A DNA stretch of 64,000 bases from Sclerurus mexicanus (lineage: Eukaryota; Chordata; Aves; Passeriformes; Furnariidae): positions 2,445,900 through 2,509,899 of the forward strand of contig VWZF01004021.1 of NCBI GenBank assembly GCA_013396755.1. The letters run 5' to 3'. Below are positions 23,379 through 36,032 of this stretch, one piece after another. How positions within the stretch are numbered: position 1 is the first letter of the stretch; the number at the start of each line of letters is the position of its first letter. Below the pieces are notes generated by a model. The model saw only the letters and a list, made by a program, of their open reading frames with translations, ran no database searches and was not told where the DNA came from. The translations under genes and the position numbers were made by a program.

Positions 23379-24149
23379 TCTCTACTTGCCTTTCAGAGGA
23401 AATCCTGCTGACTTGCAAGAGGAACAGATAAACCAGCATTTCTGCTTCCCTAAACAGTATGATTTTGTGAAAAGCAATTGAACACTGTCAGAAGGTTTCT
23501 TCTCAAATGCCCTGTCTAGCTTTCTTTTGGTATTTTCTTCATTAAGCCCTCCCTCTCTGGCTCTGCTGCGCAGGACCTGCAGGACTCTGACATAAAACTT
23601 TGCTCCACGATGAGCAGAGTTCTGCTCATCCTCCTGACTGGACTCATTCTCCACCCACAGCTCTGGGGTTTGGGGCAGTCCTGTTCCCCTTTGCAGGAGC
23701 TCAGCCTCAACTAAGCCTTACATCAAAGGTCACACAGCAAACCCCTCTCCCGCCCTTGCAGGGTCCAAGGCTGCAGCCCCCTGTGTCACATGAAAACATG
23801 CAAGATTAAACTAAACCTGTTAAATGAGCCTTTAAAAGCGGACATGGACATCTCTCAGTTTACATGAGCAGACACGGCACCGCCATCCATTTCTCAACAG
23901 CGTGGATGGGCTCCTACCTGTGATCTTTGCCATGCGAGGCTGCCAAGTCAGAGCTGGCAGGGTTTGCATCTCTAACTATAAACCAGTTATTGTCTCCAGC
24001 TGGGTACAGCTACAGGGCAGTGCAACGCCAGGTGTGCCCCTGGGCAGGAGCAGGGGCAGGCTCTGACCATGGATTGCTTGGAAAGCAAGTCCCCAGTCAC
24101 TGCAAAGCCCTGTTGTGATCCACTGGCATGTTGCAGTGGTGGGGGACCT

Positions 24150-24240
24150 GCAGCCTCTCTCTATACATATGTATATCTCTGTGTGTCTGTGTATATACAT
24201 TTATGCACATCTGTGTGTGTGCATATGGATGTGCGTGTCC
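24150..24240 (+). repeat. TG/TA-rich low-complexity run
   Basis: An imperfect alternating TG/TA/CA run in the 3' UTR includes TGTATATA at 24190-24197, a consensus Pumilio recognition element. The motif may simply be a by-product of the low-complexity composition. Confidence 0.7.
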
Positions 24241-25371
24241 AATTTGGGAAGACAGAGGAAGAAAATCTTCTATTTCTGTAAAAGAAACCAGCGATTCTAC
24301 CAAGAACCAGTGCTCTTCCAGATCGAGCCCCTTCCATTCTTCGTGCTTTGTAAAGGATTTCATTTGCTTCCAACTTAATTTAATGTTTCTTTTTTCTTTT
24401 TTTTTGTTTGGCAAAGCAGGACTTCCCATCTGAATCAAGTCATTGACCTTCCAAATATTTTTTCTTTGTGAAAAATGGAATCAGATTTGTCCCATTCCTT
24501 TAAACACACAAGCCAATTTTTTAATCTCGTTTTCTTTTCGCATTAGAGACTATGAGATGCTGTTCGGTATTGGGCTGTGCTTCTTTTAACTACTGTGGTT
24601 AAATCAAATTGTTGAGTTCAGATTTCAGCACAGTTGGATTTTTTGGGGTCATTACTGGCCTTCGCTGTCAACACAAAGAATCCTTTTTGTTTTCTTTGCC
24701 TTTTTTTAAGCTATTCTGTACTATTATTTTAAACCATTTGAAGTGTTTATTTAATATTTATTCTACAGTTTATATTGAAAATGTAAAGTTTCTATTTAAA
24801 ACAACACTGTTTGTTAGCGAATGCTTCTCCTTGCCTTTCCAGCCTAGTCTGTTAGTCTCAGTGTACATTTCTGGCATGGGAATATTTTGATATTAGAAGT
24901 TTTGTAGCCTTTTTCCCCTCAAGCAGCAGCTGCCATAGATTTAAGGTCACCACTTGATCCAGACCACCAGATTGCTCAAGCTTAGCTTCCCACATTTGTT
25001 GGCTTTTCTTGCAGTTCCTTCTGTATGTCATTCGGGTTCCTTTCATCCACAGACTGCTTTGTACAGTTACTATACATCAGAAAGCCCTTTCTACAGTAGG
25101 TGGGTTTTGGTCTTTTTATACTTTTCTCAATGCTGTTGATGTCTGTTACTGTTCAATGTGTAGAATCTGTAAGGAGAGATCCAAATATTCCGTGTTTCAG
25201 TTCGATGTCCCTACTGTAGATGGATGTAGACGATCATAGTAAGTAGAACTGCCTAGTAAATTCTGAATGCTTTTTCCATAAGGAGTTAAGTGGAATGTGA
25301 GCATTTTGCTACCTTTGGCTAACTGTAAATGCTTAATTGTAGTCTGAAATAGTTGCATTTTTGTCTGTCTC

Positions 25372-25377
25372 AATAAA
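25372..25377 (+). terminator. SPOCK1: SPOCK1 polyadenylation signal AATAAA
   Basis: A canonical AATAAA hexamer is followed within 10-30 bases by T- and TG-rich sequence (TTTGTCTGTG), the usual layout of a vertebrate poly(A) site. Cleavage is expected around 25390-25400. A weaker ATTAAA lies about 45 bases further on. It is placed as the gene end because sequence beyond it shows no further transcript-like feature. Confidence 0.7.
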
Positions 25378-25879
25378 TTTTAATTTGTCTGTGATTCCAT
25401 ATTGCCTGTCCTGAATTTTATTAAATTTTGGGGACCAAAAGTGCTGCAGTACCTTGAGTCAGCATCTAATCATACATTGAAATGGATGGTCCTTTGTGTT
25501 TGCTTTCTAACTCGGACCTGTGTTCAGTGTCAGCTGGAATCTCTGAAGTTAATGGAAGGTCTCCAGAAACCTCTATTTTAGGAACAGAAAGTAACTCAAA
25601 CCGAATGGAGTAACTGTACCAAAATCAGAACTTTTCAAATTATATTAAGATCGGTTCTTAAGGAACTAGCCAGGGCAGAGAGGGAAGCTTTAGTTTTTTA
25701 TTTCCTCCCCAGTTTGCAAATTTTCCTGTTTTTCTGTCTCTTCTGATGCTATCCAGGGCAATTCCATAAACACAGCCACACTCTGCAGTGGCCATTATCT
25801 ACCCCATAAATGAAGGCAAAATTGAATTAAATACAATTGGTGGGAAGCCATCCTCATTTAGAAACACCTGGGTGTGTGT

Positions 25880-26095
25880 CTCTATTATTACATTAGAGCT
25901 CCTTTTTAATGTTATTAACTAATTTAAACAGCCAACATTATTGCAGTGCTAATTACAGAGTTAAAAATGTTAGCTCATCACCTTTTCTTTGTATGTGGAA
26001 TATTAAAAGTACCACATGAAAGCATGAGACCTGTTTTCAGACATTTGTGCAATTATCATCTCATCAGATGACACATTTATGATGTACCTGTCCAT
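25880..26095. promoter_or_regulatory. candidate conserved noncoding element downstream of SPOCK1
   Basis: This AT-rich but non-repetitive block contains multiple TAAT and ATTA cores (ATTATTAC, GTTATTAAC, CTAATTAC) and a TCATCAGATGA partial palindrome, and it lacks simple repeats. The composition resembles vertebrate developmental enhancers, but I cannot test conservation here. Confidence 0.25.
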
Positions 26096-26489
26096 ACTCC
26101 ATCGCCTGAGTCGTGTTAGCAAGGGTCAGAACCTGCCTGAAATTCCAGTTCTGTTGCCTTCCACGTATCACTTCCAGCATCTTGCCTTACCTGACTCTGT
26201 GAACAAATGGGTTTTCCTTCTCCAAAGCCACTCGGAGACTCTCTGAAGGGTTTGATCTTCCCTGCTGAAGTGTCCCAGCAGTTGCACACAGCAGGGGCTG
26301 TGTGTGGCACCGGGGACGGGGAGGAGAGCAAACCAAATCTGCAGCTTGAAGGGGTGTGAGCTGCAAAGGAGATTTTAATTGTCAGAAAAGGTTGACGGTT
26401 GGAGTTACCTTTTTTTTTAATATCCCTTCTAGTTTTCAACTGGAGGCATCTTGCAAGCTTTGTTTGGTATCACACGTGCATAACTATGA

Positions 26490-26605
26490 GCACACACACC
26501 TCCCTTCAGTTTACAAATGTGTGTGTATATCTATAATATGTATGTAATATATGTCTGTGCATATATACACACACAGAGAGTATTTATGTGTATACGTGCA
26601 CACAG
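26490..26605. repeat. alternating TG/TA/CA low-complexity run
   Basis: Imperfect runs of TGTGTGTA, TATATG and CACACA give an extended alternating purine-pyrimidine tract with potential to form non-B DNA. It lies just downstream of the SPOCK1 end and is not coding. Confidence 0.7.
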
Positions 26606-29600
26606 TGGTGTGATCACCTGCCCTGAGAAGAGTTGCTAAGGTCAAAAAGTGCCATAAAAAAGGAACCATAAATTCTAATGGTTCTTGCACTTCTTGCCTG
26701 GTGGACTTCTTTCTCCTGAAGGTATTTTGTCACTCTTCTTTCTGTGAATATCAGTGTGGCTGAATTTCTGCCTTCCTTTTACTTACTCTTCAAAAAGTTA
26801 CCTGAGGTGAGTGGCGTAAATGAGCTTGCTCTTTAGATTCCCCTGATTTCAGGATATCCCTCTGGGAATTCCTTCCCTGCCTCACCTGGTGTTCTATCAC
26901 CTGTACTTTGCTATTCTCTCCTGCAACAACTTCTACTGTGAATTGGTGCTTTGGTTTAATGCATTAAAATACTCATAGTAGATCATTATATCCCACCTGT
27001 CATGTCCTGATAAGCTGCATTGATTTATGTTTTGCTTTCCCATGATTCTGTCCTTCATTTTCAATGAGAATCTTGCACTGATTTCCATGAACTCCCTGCC
27101 AAGGGACACAGACTTTGCTTCTGCACTGATAGGGAAGAGTGTCTGTGGCTGAAATGTTGCTCCAGCGACAGTAAAAGTTCAGTTTGGGCTTAAGCTGAAA
27201 TGACAGCAGGGGTGGCTCTTACCTGGGGGACAGGGGAGCCCATCCACGCCCAAGCGTTGTCCTTTGCATCCTCAGGAAAATCTGCCAGCCCAGGCAGTGC
27301 CTTGCTGGGGGGTGATACCACTGCATGGAAAGGGACACACAGGACAAAGTTACCAAAAAATGGCGCTTTTTATACCATTTCCCAGTATTTTCCTTATCTT
27401 ACTGACAATATTTTGCAAATGAATATCTTCTTTTTGCTTTGATCTGTGAAACCTCTAACGTAAGATGCATATATACCCCCCCCTTTCTCTTTCTCTGTTA
27501 TTTCCTCTCTTACAAAATTTTCTCTTGAGCTCCCCACCAGCTGTGGAACAGTAACATTACAGCCTTCACTGATGATTAGGTTCATTTTTCCCTTAATACT
27601 GACAGTCGAAGGGTGAGACATTAAAAAAGGAAAATCGTGTCACAACAGCTTTGCACACTGTACAGCTCTTTGAATAGATTAAAAAGAGGCAGAGCGCTAT
27701 TAATAAGCTTTTGACTTTCTGAGCACTCCCAGTTTTGGAACCAGACCAGCTCTTTTAGAGGGGCTGGGGAGGCAGAGTGAAGAGCAGGCTTTATCAGTTT
27801 GGGGAAGAAGTAATGGTGAAACAAATAGATTTAGGTAAGCTGGGACACAGCAGTCCCATCCACTCCTTCCCGGTGACTAGAACAGCTCAGGACCAGCCCA
27901 CGACAACCTCAGACTGCAGAGACAGGTTCCTGCTCCACCCTGGGCTGCTCCTTGCCCTGGGTGCAATATCCGCTTGAAATGAATCCCTGAAAAGAAGGCT
28001 TGAAAACACCCAAACCACCAGTGGCACGGCGGGAGGAAGGGAAGGGCAAGGCCAGAAGCAGGTTGAGATGTTGCCAGCAGTCCATCAGCGAGGCAGAGGT
28101 GTGCCAAAGCTGGGGGGTGAGCGTACAGTGGCTCTGCAGCCACCCTCCCAGCTGGAGCTGGGCAAGAAGCCCCTGACAGCGGATTTAGAAAGAAATACAG
28201 TCTCTGGCAGCCACTGCTCTTGAGTTTCAGATTCTTTCACATATCGCTATAAATTCCTGCAGCTCCACGCTAAAGGCTTGGGCAGAGGGAGAGTTCGTGA
28301 AGAAAACTTAAAATGCAGGGTCTTTGCCAGGTAGTAACTGCCTTTTCTCATCTATAGTTACTCAATAAAAATCATTGCTGGAGCATGACTCTACTTCCAT
28401 TCCCAGCCAATACATTTACCATCTGGCCCTTAAACATGGGGAAATCGACCCTGGAGCATATTGCTAAAGGAAAGGTCCATAAGCACGTTGCTTTAACCTT
28501 TGAAAACATATTACCTCTAAAATTATTTGCAGGCCTTGAGAGACTTGCAGGTTTGACACTGATTTTTCCATGTTGAGTATCTCAAATCCAGGTTAAGGCA
28601 AATATATTCAGGTAAGAGTCTGTACAAGCAGGAGCACAGCCACGGCTCTGCTCCATCACAGATGATGTATCAATTTATCACAACTAGCAAAGAATTGACT
28701 TAAATAACTACTGGCCTAAAGTAAAATTAAAGAAAACTGAGACTGTAACAAGATGTAGGTTTGTACAGATTAATGTAGGCTATTGAAATACTTTGGGTTA
28801 CGAGGGGCTGTTACAGAAGATCAATATTCCCATTGCTTGTGGTACAAGTCACGTAAGAATCCAACACCTGCGGTGGGTTTTGGTGGTTGTTGGGGGCCCT
28901 GAAGCGGCAGCTGTGCCCTGCAGCCCTCCTGCCACAGCTACTGGTGTGGCAGGAGGGGATGGGATGCACATGGACACGTCTGCTCAACGTCTCCCTTGTC
29001 ACGGATGGCACCAGCCAGCTTGGAAAGGTGGGCACTGAGCAGTTCCACAGAAGGAATTACCCCAGATTTATCTTGGCAGGCAGGAGAGCCCAGTTTGGCT
29101 CAGCTGGCTGTAGTGGTGGAGACAAGCACCAGGCTGGTTGTTACACTGCCCAAAATAACTCCTCTATCCTCTCAGAGCAGGGCTGTCATCCCGCCTGGTC
29201 TCCAGCCCAGTTTCCATCCTCTGCTGGAATGAGTTTCTCCAACTGATTCTCCTGTAAGATTTTTTTATTTGTTAATTTTTTTATTTTGTCCCCAAGCCTG
29301 TGTGTTAATTAAGTTTTAACAAAGAGCTGTATCACTGTAGAACAGGATATCAGATTGCTCAACTGTTTTACATAATTGATTAATTAATAACCTTGCTAAT
29401 TGAGTCTCATGAAATCCTTTGTTAAACTGGAGCAAACCATTCCTTGTAGGGTTATATTAAACCCAGGACATTTTGGCTGCCTTATCTCCTCCAGCTCTGC
29501 TGCAAGTCACAGCACAGCATTGCCACGATGGGGCTCCTGGGCTGCTGCAGAGGTGCACAATTACCTTGCTATCACCTGCACCCCAAAATTTCAACACTTC

Positions 29601-30255
29601 TCCCCCTTTTTTCCTTCTACACCCCTCGCAGAACCTCTTTGCACGTGCAAACTCCAGGGCTGCCACTCTCTTGCTTTACTCCACCAGCTCCCACCAAGTG
29701 CTACAGCCCCACAGCCAAATTTAGGTGGTGACATCTTCTCCCTCTTTTGGCCAAGTGCGAGTGCCAGCACGGCATAAAATAAAGTGGCAAAGGAACCCTC
29801 CCCCTGCTACTGGAAAACTGCACCGTGAGCTCTTCTCAAAGGCACTGCCTTCGATGTGGTGTGACCTGCATCTTTTCTTGGGAGCCATCACAGCTGAAAT
29901 AAGGCATAACGTGATGGATTCTGTGCTATTAAATGGAAATGGACTTTCCATGGAAATAACCACTGACAATAGTTTGCATTTTAATGTCATTTCTTTTCTT
30001 GTGATTACCCCTAGACACGAAGCACGATGTATTTATACCACGTGTTACTGTCTGCAAGGCAGCAGCAAGGCGGGGTGCAATCTTTGCCTTAAGCACTGCT
30101 CCTGAGCGTGCTCTCCAAACCTGCAGGCTGAGAGAGCAGCAAAGGCTTTCCTTCAAATCTCTCCACTAAGGAAATTCTTATTCCATTCCTAACCCGCTTG
30201 CATTTGACGAGACATAAACCCACAGCGATTGGGGGTGTTCACCTGGAGAAGAGAA

Positions 30256-30256
30256 N
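30256..30256. other. undetermined base (n)
   Basis: This is the single ambiguous base in the window. It marks a consensus uncertainty in the assembly and not a biological feature. Confidence 0.99.
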
Positions 30257-33200
30257 TTCACCAAACCCTCAGGGATTTAGCCCACCCATGGTGGGCAGGT
30301 GAGCAGGAACCTTCCTGCTGTGCTGTGGGCAATGGGTTAAAGGTGTCCTGAGACAAAGCAACTGTATTCTGAAAGAGCAAATGGACGTCTGTAATCCCTC
30401 ACCTTCATTTTCAGAAGTCAAGAGTCAGCCAGGAGGGTGTAAATCCACCAGCCCTCATCCATCCTGAATCTCTTCAGTCCATCCTCAGTGCTGATCTCTG
30501 GCTGCTTTATACCCTCTGCACCAGAGCCTGAGCCTCATCTCTGATTCAGGCTGCAGTCCTGCTCATGCTGAAGGGCCTTGGCACAGCCTGGTCTTGATGA
30601 GAATTTAATCCCCGGGATCTGGGCAGGATTTAGGACCTGGAAACAGAGATGGGTTAAAATCCTCTGGTTTTGTCCTTGGTGGACAAAAAACTGCCTTGGT
30701 ACGTGCACCTGCAGGAGAAACCAGGGACAGGGAGAGTTTCTGAACATCAGAAACATTTCTGAGACGCTGGGGAGGGAGGAGGAAGGTGAAGTGAATCAAG
30801 GGACCAGAGTTAGCTTTCAAAACCCCCTTTGAAATGGCTAAATTGGGGAAGAAAAATGCCATGCCTTTTTTTTTTTCATTTTGATCTGCCTGTATCCGTG
30901 TGAGAAAGGCTGGGGACATCAGTCCTGCCAGATTATTTGTACGTTGGGGTGGAGGGAGGCAGCGTGCTGGTAGCATGTCTCACTTCCACACTGCTGGGGA
31001 AGGCTTTGAGGAATGAATCCAGCAGCTAATCCATCCTGTCTGCCATTTCAAAGAGCCCTGATAACCTCGCCTCTTCTTGTTTTCTTCTCTGAGGCTTTTG
31101 CAGATTTGCTAGCACAAGTTTTCCCTGAAGAAGGATCACATTTCAGGCCTGAAATGCTCTGATTATTTACAGTTTGTCACACTGTAATTTATATTTATTG
31201 ATTGTGGCTTTTATTTACACGTGTTCATTACTTTCTTTTAGTCATTTATCCTGCGTGTCCCCACCCTACTTTTTCAATTATTTCACATACTCACAGTTTA
31301 TCAATTATATTGCCAAGATGCATTTAGAGAGAATAATTTGTTTCTAAAGCATGATCTTTTGACAGCATGATTTGTTTTCATCTTTGCAGAGAATCTTAAG
31401 ATGACAGTGACTCTGGGGCAGAGAATACCAAGTTGTGCAGCTTTTTCCCCACGAACACTTGTGCTCTCACACACGCAACGCGTCGTGTCGCCAGCACTCG
31501 CTGACCAGCTCATCAAGTCCACATTAGTTCAGCTCTCGGTGCGGTTTCCCTCCTGCCAGGGGAGTGTTAGAAGCTCTGAAATCATACGTGCTCCCTCGGT
31601 GCTGCTGCCCCCCAAAGCAGCATCTCTGGCTCACTCGGGAGGCTGATGAAGCCCCTGCAGAGGGCTGGGAGGGTGGCTGAGCCCTGAGGTTTTTGTTCCC
31701 CTGGGAGCGATGTGTAATGGAAGGGAAGGCAGAGCCCTGCCTGCCCATCATCGCTGGGCTTGGCTGGCAAGCAAAGGGATCCTCTCTGGCGAAGAGCTGG
31801 CACAAAGAGGCTCTCTGCTCGCCTGGGCTATTAATGCACTCCCTCAGCTCCAGTCTCGTTAGTTCCTCTGCTCCTTAACAGCACTGAGGGGTTTTTCCCT
31901 GGTGTCTGGCTTTTGCTTTTGGAGCTTTCCATGTTGGTGTGGCAGGAGGGTTGGCTCTTCAGAGACGAGAGCCAAAAGCACAGACCCTCCCAGCCCTCCT
32001 GTGAGGAAATCTTGCAGCTTGCCTCACCCTTGGACTCACTGCCTGCCTTTCTTCATTCACGGAGGCAGCCTGGCCTCTCCTGTGATGGTGTCTCTCCAAA
32101 AAGCTGAAGCAATGGCAAACCCACTCACTGGGATCTGCTCTCTGAGTGCTCAGAGCTCGGCAAGCGCAGATGAGCTGCCACCCCCAGCTGTGTAAGCATC
32201 ACGGTCCTCTAACACATCCACGGCTTCCTACAGCTCCTCAGGACAGCCGAATGCAGGAGATGTGCTGGGAAACACTTTGGCAGTGCTGCTCCATCATTGT
32301 GCCTCCTCCTCGTGCCCATCAGCTGCCAGAGATGAGCCAGGCTGAGCTCCGAGTGTCTTACTCAAGGTCTTCTGAGCTTCCAGCATTGCCCAGCAAACCC
32401 CCAGCAATGTTCAGCCTGAATTCACCACTCTGCAGCTCCAGGCTGTGACAGCATTAACCAGCCTCTCAGTTTTGGTCTTATCCCACAATCAGAAGAGGAT
32501 GAAGGAATTAAAAAGGTCTGCTTTGTGTCACAGGCTCATTTGCAGACCACGGCACATCAGGAAGGGAGCAAAGAGTCTGCTGGGACACGGCACAGCGTGC
32601 ACAGAAGTGCCAGCTCAGCAGCAACTCAGAGCCAGAGGAAACCTCTTCACCCTTGGGTTCTGAGGCCCAAAATTCAGCAGAAATTCGTCTGTGGTCTCTC
32701 TGCCACATCCCCTGGATTCGTTTTCCTCCGTGGTTTCCCTCACTGAACCGTTCCCACCTCGGAGCGTTTTGCTCCTCTGCCTTGCTCTCTCCAAAGCCCT
32801 TCCCAAGGTGTCTCAGTGCCCCGGGCACAGGGCAGATTTCTCGGGCGGGCTCCTAAATGTCCCTTGTCCTCTAAGAAACGAGCTGAGCTGGACCTTCCCA
32901 GTGTGCACCTTCCCAAGGCACACACCTGCCTTGCAAGACGTATCTCAAAACTATAACATTTTGTGTTTTCTGACCGAAATGCTGCATTCGTGGCTTGTCA
33001 AACCCACTTTAGGCAGCAATTCATTTCTGAAGGTTGAAACTGCCTTTCAAAAAACGTATTTAAGGAAATATTTGGAGACGGTTAGAGATAGTAACAATAC
33101 AATTCTTGGAGTGTTTGTGTACAGGAATTAAAGCTTTTCGCACTGAATTCAATAAACTAGTTTTGTAGGGCTGTAAATTTGGAGTTTGTTATACAAAATT

Positions 33201-33929
33201 GGGAGGCAGAAGCAAATTTTCCAAGATTTTATATGACTGTAACAAAGAGCATAATCACTTTTCAGAGAAAAAAAATCTGTTTGTCTGACAGCTTCATATA
33301 ATAAAATCCCAAATGGGAGATGAGCTGGGACGTTTAATTCCCAGACTGGGTACATTAAAAAAAGGTCATTTAGGTTAAAAGAAATGTATTCCCTCCAGGG
33401 CCAGGGCTCCAAATCAGTGCAGCTCCACTGAAAGCACCAAAGTTAAGGAGACGGACATAGGGAGGACCTGACCTGTACTTTTTCGGAATCAAAAGGAATC
33501 ACAGGAGATTCACTGTCATCCTGCAGTGCTTATGAAGGCACTTTGAACCTTTGGTCCTTTTAGGTTAAGAGTCACAGCCAATATTTTTTTAAAGGCAAAG
33601 TTATCCCATGACAGATGCCTCCGATTTCCAAGAGGGTGATGTGGGATTTGGGGTGTGATCCCAACAGAAATTTCAGAGATGATATTTTGGGCTCTCACGT
33701 GTCCCTGACTTTCTGCCTGTGCCATTACAGAAGGTTTCGTGTGACATGGCAGGGCTCAGGCTGCAGATGGACCACTGCATTCCTTCTTCAGCTCTGCAAA
33801 TGATTCCTTTTTCTCAGCAATGTGCTATTGGGGCTTTTACAGCTATTCCCACCCCTCCTCAACTTTCCTGCTTTTCACCTTCAGTCTGACTTTGTAATCC
33901 ATGGTTGGTTTCAAATCAGCCTTTCAGCA

Positions 33930-34210
33930 TGGTAATGAATGGATTAACTTCCTGCTTTCTGATGAGTAGTAGGAAAAATGTTTCTGAATTATCAAAAAAT
34001 AATTGGAATTAAAATTGTAAACGGTTTCTACAAGGGAAGTTTTTGTAATTAGTTGAATCCATGTGATGGAAGCTATTATAAATAACAAAAAAATGTGTTT
34101 ACCTAATCACTGGCAAAGTGCACATTAGCTCTCTAATTAGAAGTCCCTCATGGCTCTACTACAAACTTTGGACATAAAATAATTTGTTTCATGCTTCCTT
34201 TAGCAGGCAA
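33930..34210. promoter_or_regulatory. candidate noncoding regulatory element
   Basis: An AT-rich, non-repetitive block contains several homeodomain-type words (GGATTAA, ATAATTGGAATTAA, GTAATTAG, CTAATTAG) and a FOX-like TGTTTAC. It sits between GC-richer flanks. No conservation test was possible. Confidence 0.25.
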
Positions 34211-35887
34211 AGGAAACTCCATCCGCTCCATTTGTGCATGTCCACAACTATGAAGGTGGATGAAAATGAATTGACAGATTCACCCTAATTCCTCCCCCAG
34301 GTCCCTGTGACTGCCCAGCACCTTGTCCTGCAGACTCCGAGAGCCAAACCAGTCTGTGCCATCCCAGCCAGTGCCAATCCACTGGGGTGCCACCGCAGGG
34401 ACAGGGGCAGGCTGTAAGCTTAAGCGTGTTCAAGCACACCTGGATGCAGAGGGATGGGATGGAGCAAAGCCATGGCTGCTCCTTGGGCTTTTTCTCCACA
34501 ATAAATGTCATTTTCTGTCCACGTGAGCTGGGTTGGGTTTTGCTGTAAGTTGTCCTGCAAACTGCTCTCATTCTGGGGTGTGGAGACTTCTCACCATCAC
34601 CCCTTCCCTGCAGAAAGGGAGCTTTCCTTCTAGGGACACTTTCTCCTTCGCCACAGCCCATGTTTCTAACCCCAGGGGAGCATCCCTGGAGCACAGCCTG
34701 GAGTTCTCTACCCACATCCCTGGGCAGGGGTTGGAGCAATCCCCAATTCCCTGGTAACTGGTCATGGGTACCTGCAGGTTCCTGTAGCTCTGGGATGGGA
34801 TGCTGAGGCTGTGTTTTATGTAACACATTTGACCTATCTTGTGAATAGCAAACCCTGATTTAGCCTTGTCATGCTAAATAGCTGTTTGAACCTGCTGTGT
34901 TAAACTGAGCAAAAATGAAGATTTTATTACAGTTACAGAGATAAACTCATAATGTGAGGGTTGGGGTTTCTTCAGGATCCAGTTTGTATGATGAAAACCC
35001 TTTTAAATGACTGAAAACAAGAAACACTACTCAACAAGTGAAAACACCCTTTGCTATTCAAAACTATATGACCTACTTCATCTACTTAAGAAAATCTCTT
35101 CACTAGATACATTTGCCACAGTACCCAATTCTGCAAAGGGAGTTATGCTGCATTTCCTAGAGAGCTTGGCAATTAAAGTTGCTGCTCTGCTTGATTGCCA
35201 CCACACCACAGCACAAACATCTGCCATGCTTGGAGGCAACCACACAGAAAAGTGCTAATGTCTCTCTTCTTTGATATCACCCGGGCTAGGCAAGCAGAGG
35301 AAGCGTGCGATTGATGGTGAATTCTGTTTTTCAGAATCTCAGAATCAATTGAAATATTTACATTTTTGAGGTAAAGAGAGGAAAAACAAGTTGTTTGGGA
35401 AATGAAGGAATTAGAAGTTGCTTATTTAAGACTCATGGGGATCAACAGCCCCCATGGTAATGCAGCTGTTTTCCTGGTCTCCACTCCTTTCTCATCCTGC
35501 TTCCCACCACACATGTCCATGCTGGCATACGGCTCCAGGTTTTCTCCCACCCTCCACGCACAGCCCTTTTGGATGTAGAAGCACAGTTAACTGGCAGGAA
35601 CGCCATCACCTCTGGGAAAACTGCTTGGCTCTGCCCACACAGGACATGGAAACACAGGATCCTTCCCCAGTAAAACAAGGAGCAGGAATGAGGATGCCCA
35701 GGAGCTCTGCTCCTGCTCCAGGCACACTGAAACCAGCACAGGAGGGTTTACTGAGCAGGAGATGGTCCCACTGCCCCACAGCCAAAGGGATGTGGCTGAG
35801 GAGCACACGGCACCATCGCCCTGTGACACCTCCTTTTTGCTGTTAATTCCTTTAGGAGGTTCCGGCGCATTTTTTAGAATGGCACTA

Positions 35888-36032
35888 TGAGAAATAGAAT
35901 AATAGAAGAGTTGGCATTGGAAGGGACATTTGAAGGTCATCTACTCCAAAGTCCCTGCGATGAGCAGCAACATCAACTAGCACAGGTTGCTCAGAGCCCC
36001 TTCCAACCTGACCTTGAATCTCTGACTTCCCT
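35888..36032 (-). mobile_element. CR1 LINE 3'-end fragment
   Basis: The + strand reads as the reverse complement of a CR1 3' end. Degenerate AGAATAATAGAA terminal repeats are followed by the diagnostic TTGGAAGGGACATTTGAAGG, then a CATCTACTCCAAAGTCCCTG-like stretch, then CAGGTTGCTCAGAGCCCC and CCAACCTGACCTTGAAT. This is the best-preserved transposon remnant here. It is a 5'-truncated, inactive copy, as usual for avian CR1. Confidence 0.88.

Larger units (their letters stand above)
21475..25395 (+). other. SPOCK1: SPOCK1 3' UTR (end inferred)
   Basis: About 3.9 kb runs from the TAG stop to just past the only well-placed canonical AATAAA (25372-25377), which is followed by TG-rich sequence. The length is similar to the roughly 3 kb 3' UTR of human SPOCK1. 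Within it are an 8-mer matching a miR-19-type site at 21500-21507, a 27-bp tandem duplication at 22914-22967, and a CA microsatellite at 23346-23376. A TG/TA-rich run at 24150-24240 includes a Pumilio-type UGUAUAUA at 24190-24197, and AU-rich ATTTA words lie near 24746-24766. The last kilobase is AT-rich and looks more constrained than the middle. The open frames in it (for example 21603-21884) look like chance. Earlier polyadenylation cannot be excluded. Confidence 0.75.
25396..29240. other. intergenic, downstream of SPOCK1
   Basis: No gene was recognised. The segment 25880-26095 is a candidate noncoding regulatory block. The stretch 26490-26605 is an alternating purine-pyrimidine low-complexity run, and 27476-27484 is a C-run. 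The open frames near 27.2-29.2 kb are in GC-richer DNA and show no family signature, splice context or low-divergence repeat. Confidence 0.7.
29241..35884. other. intergenic, no gene recognised
   Basis: The segment includes an AT-rich homeodomain-word cluster at 29374-29390, a T-run near 30866-30878, an undetermined base at 30256, and an AT-rich candidate element at 33930-34210. Long open frames on the minus strand (34248-34826) and elsewhere lie in GC-rich DNA and have no recognisable domain, so I regard them as chance. Confidence 0.65.

Noticed and set aside
30236..30270. Possible CR1 scrap (ACCTGGAGAAGAGAA)
   Set aside because: Only about 15 bases resemble the CR1 internal region, the flanks do not, and the site contains the ambiguous base.
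34248..34826. 192-codon minus-strand open frame
   Set aside because: GC-rich chance frame. Overlapping frames on both strands, no domain.
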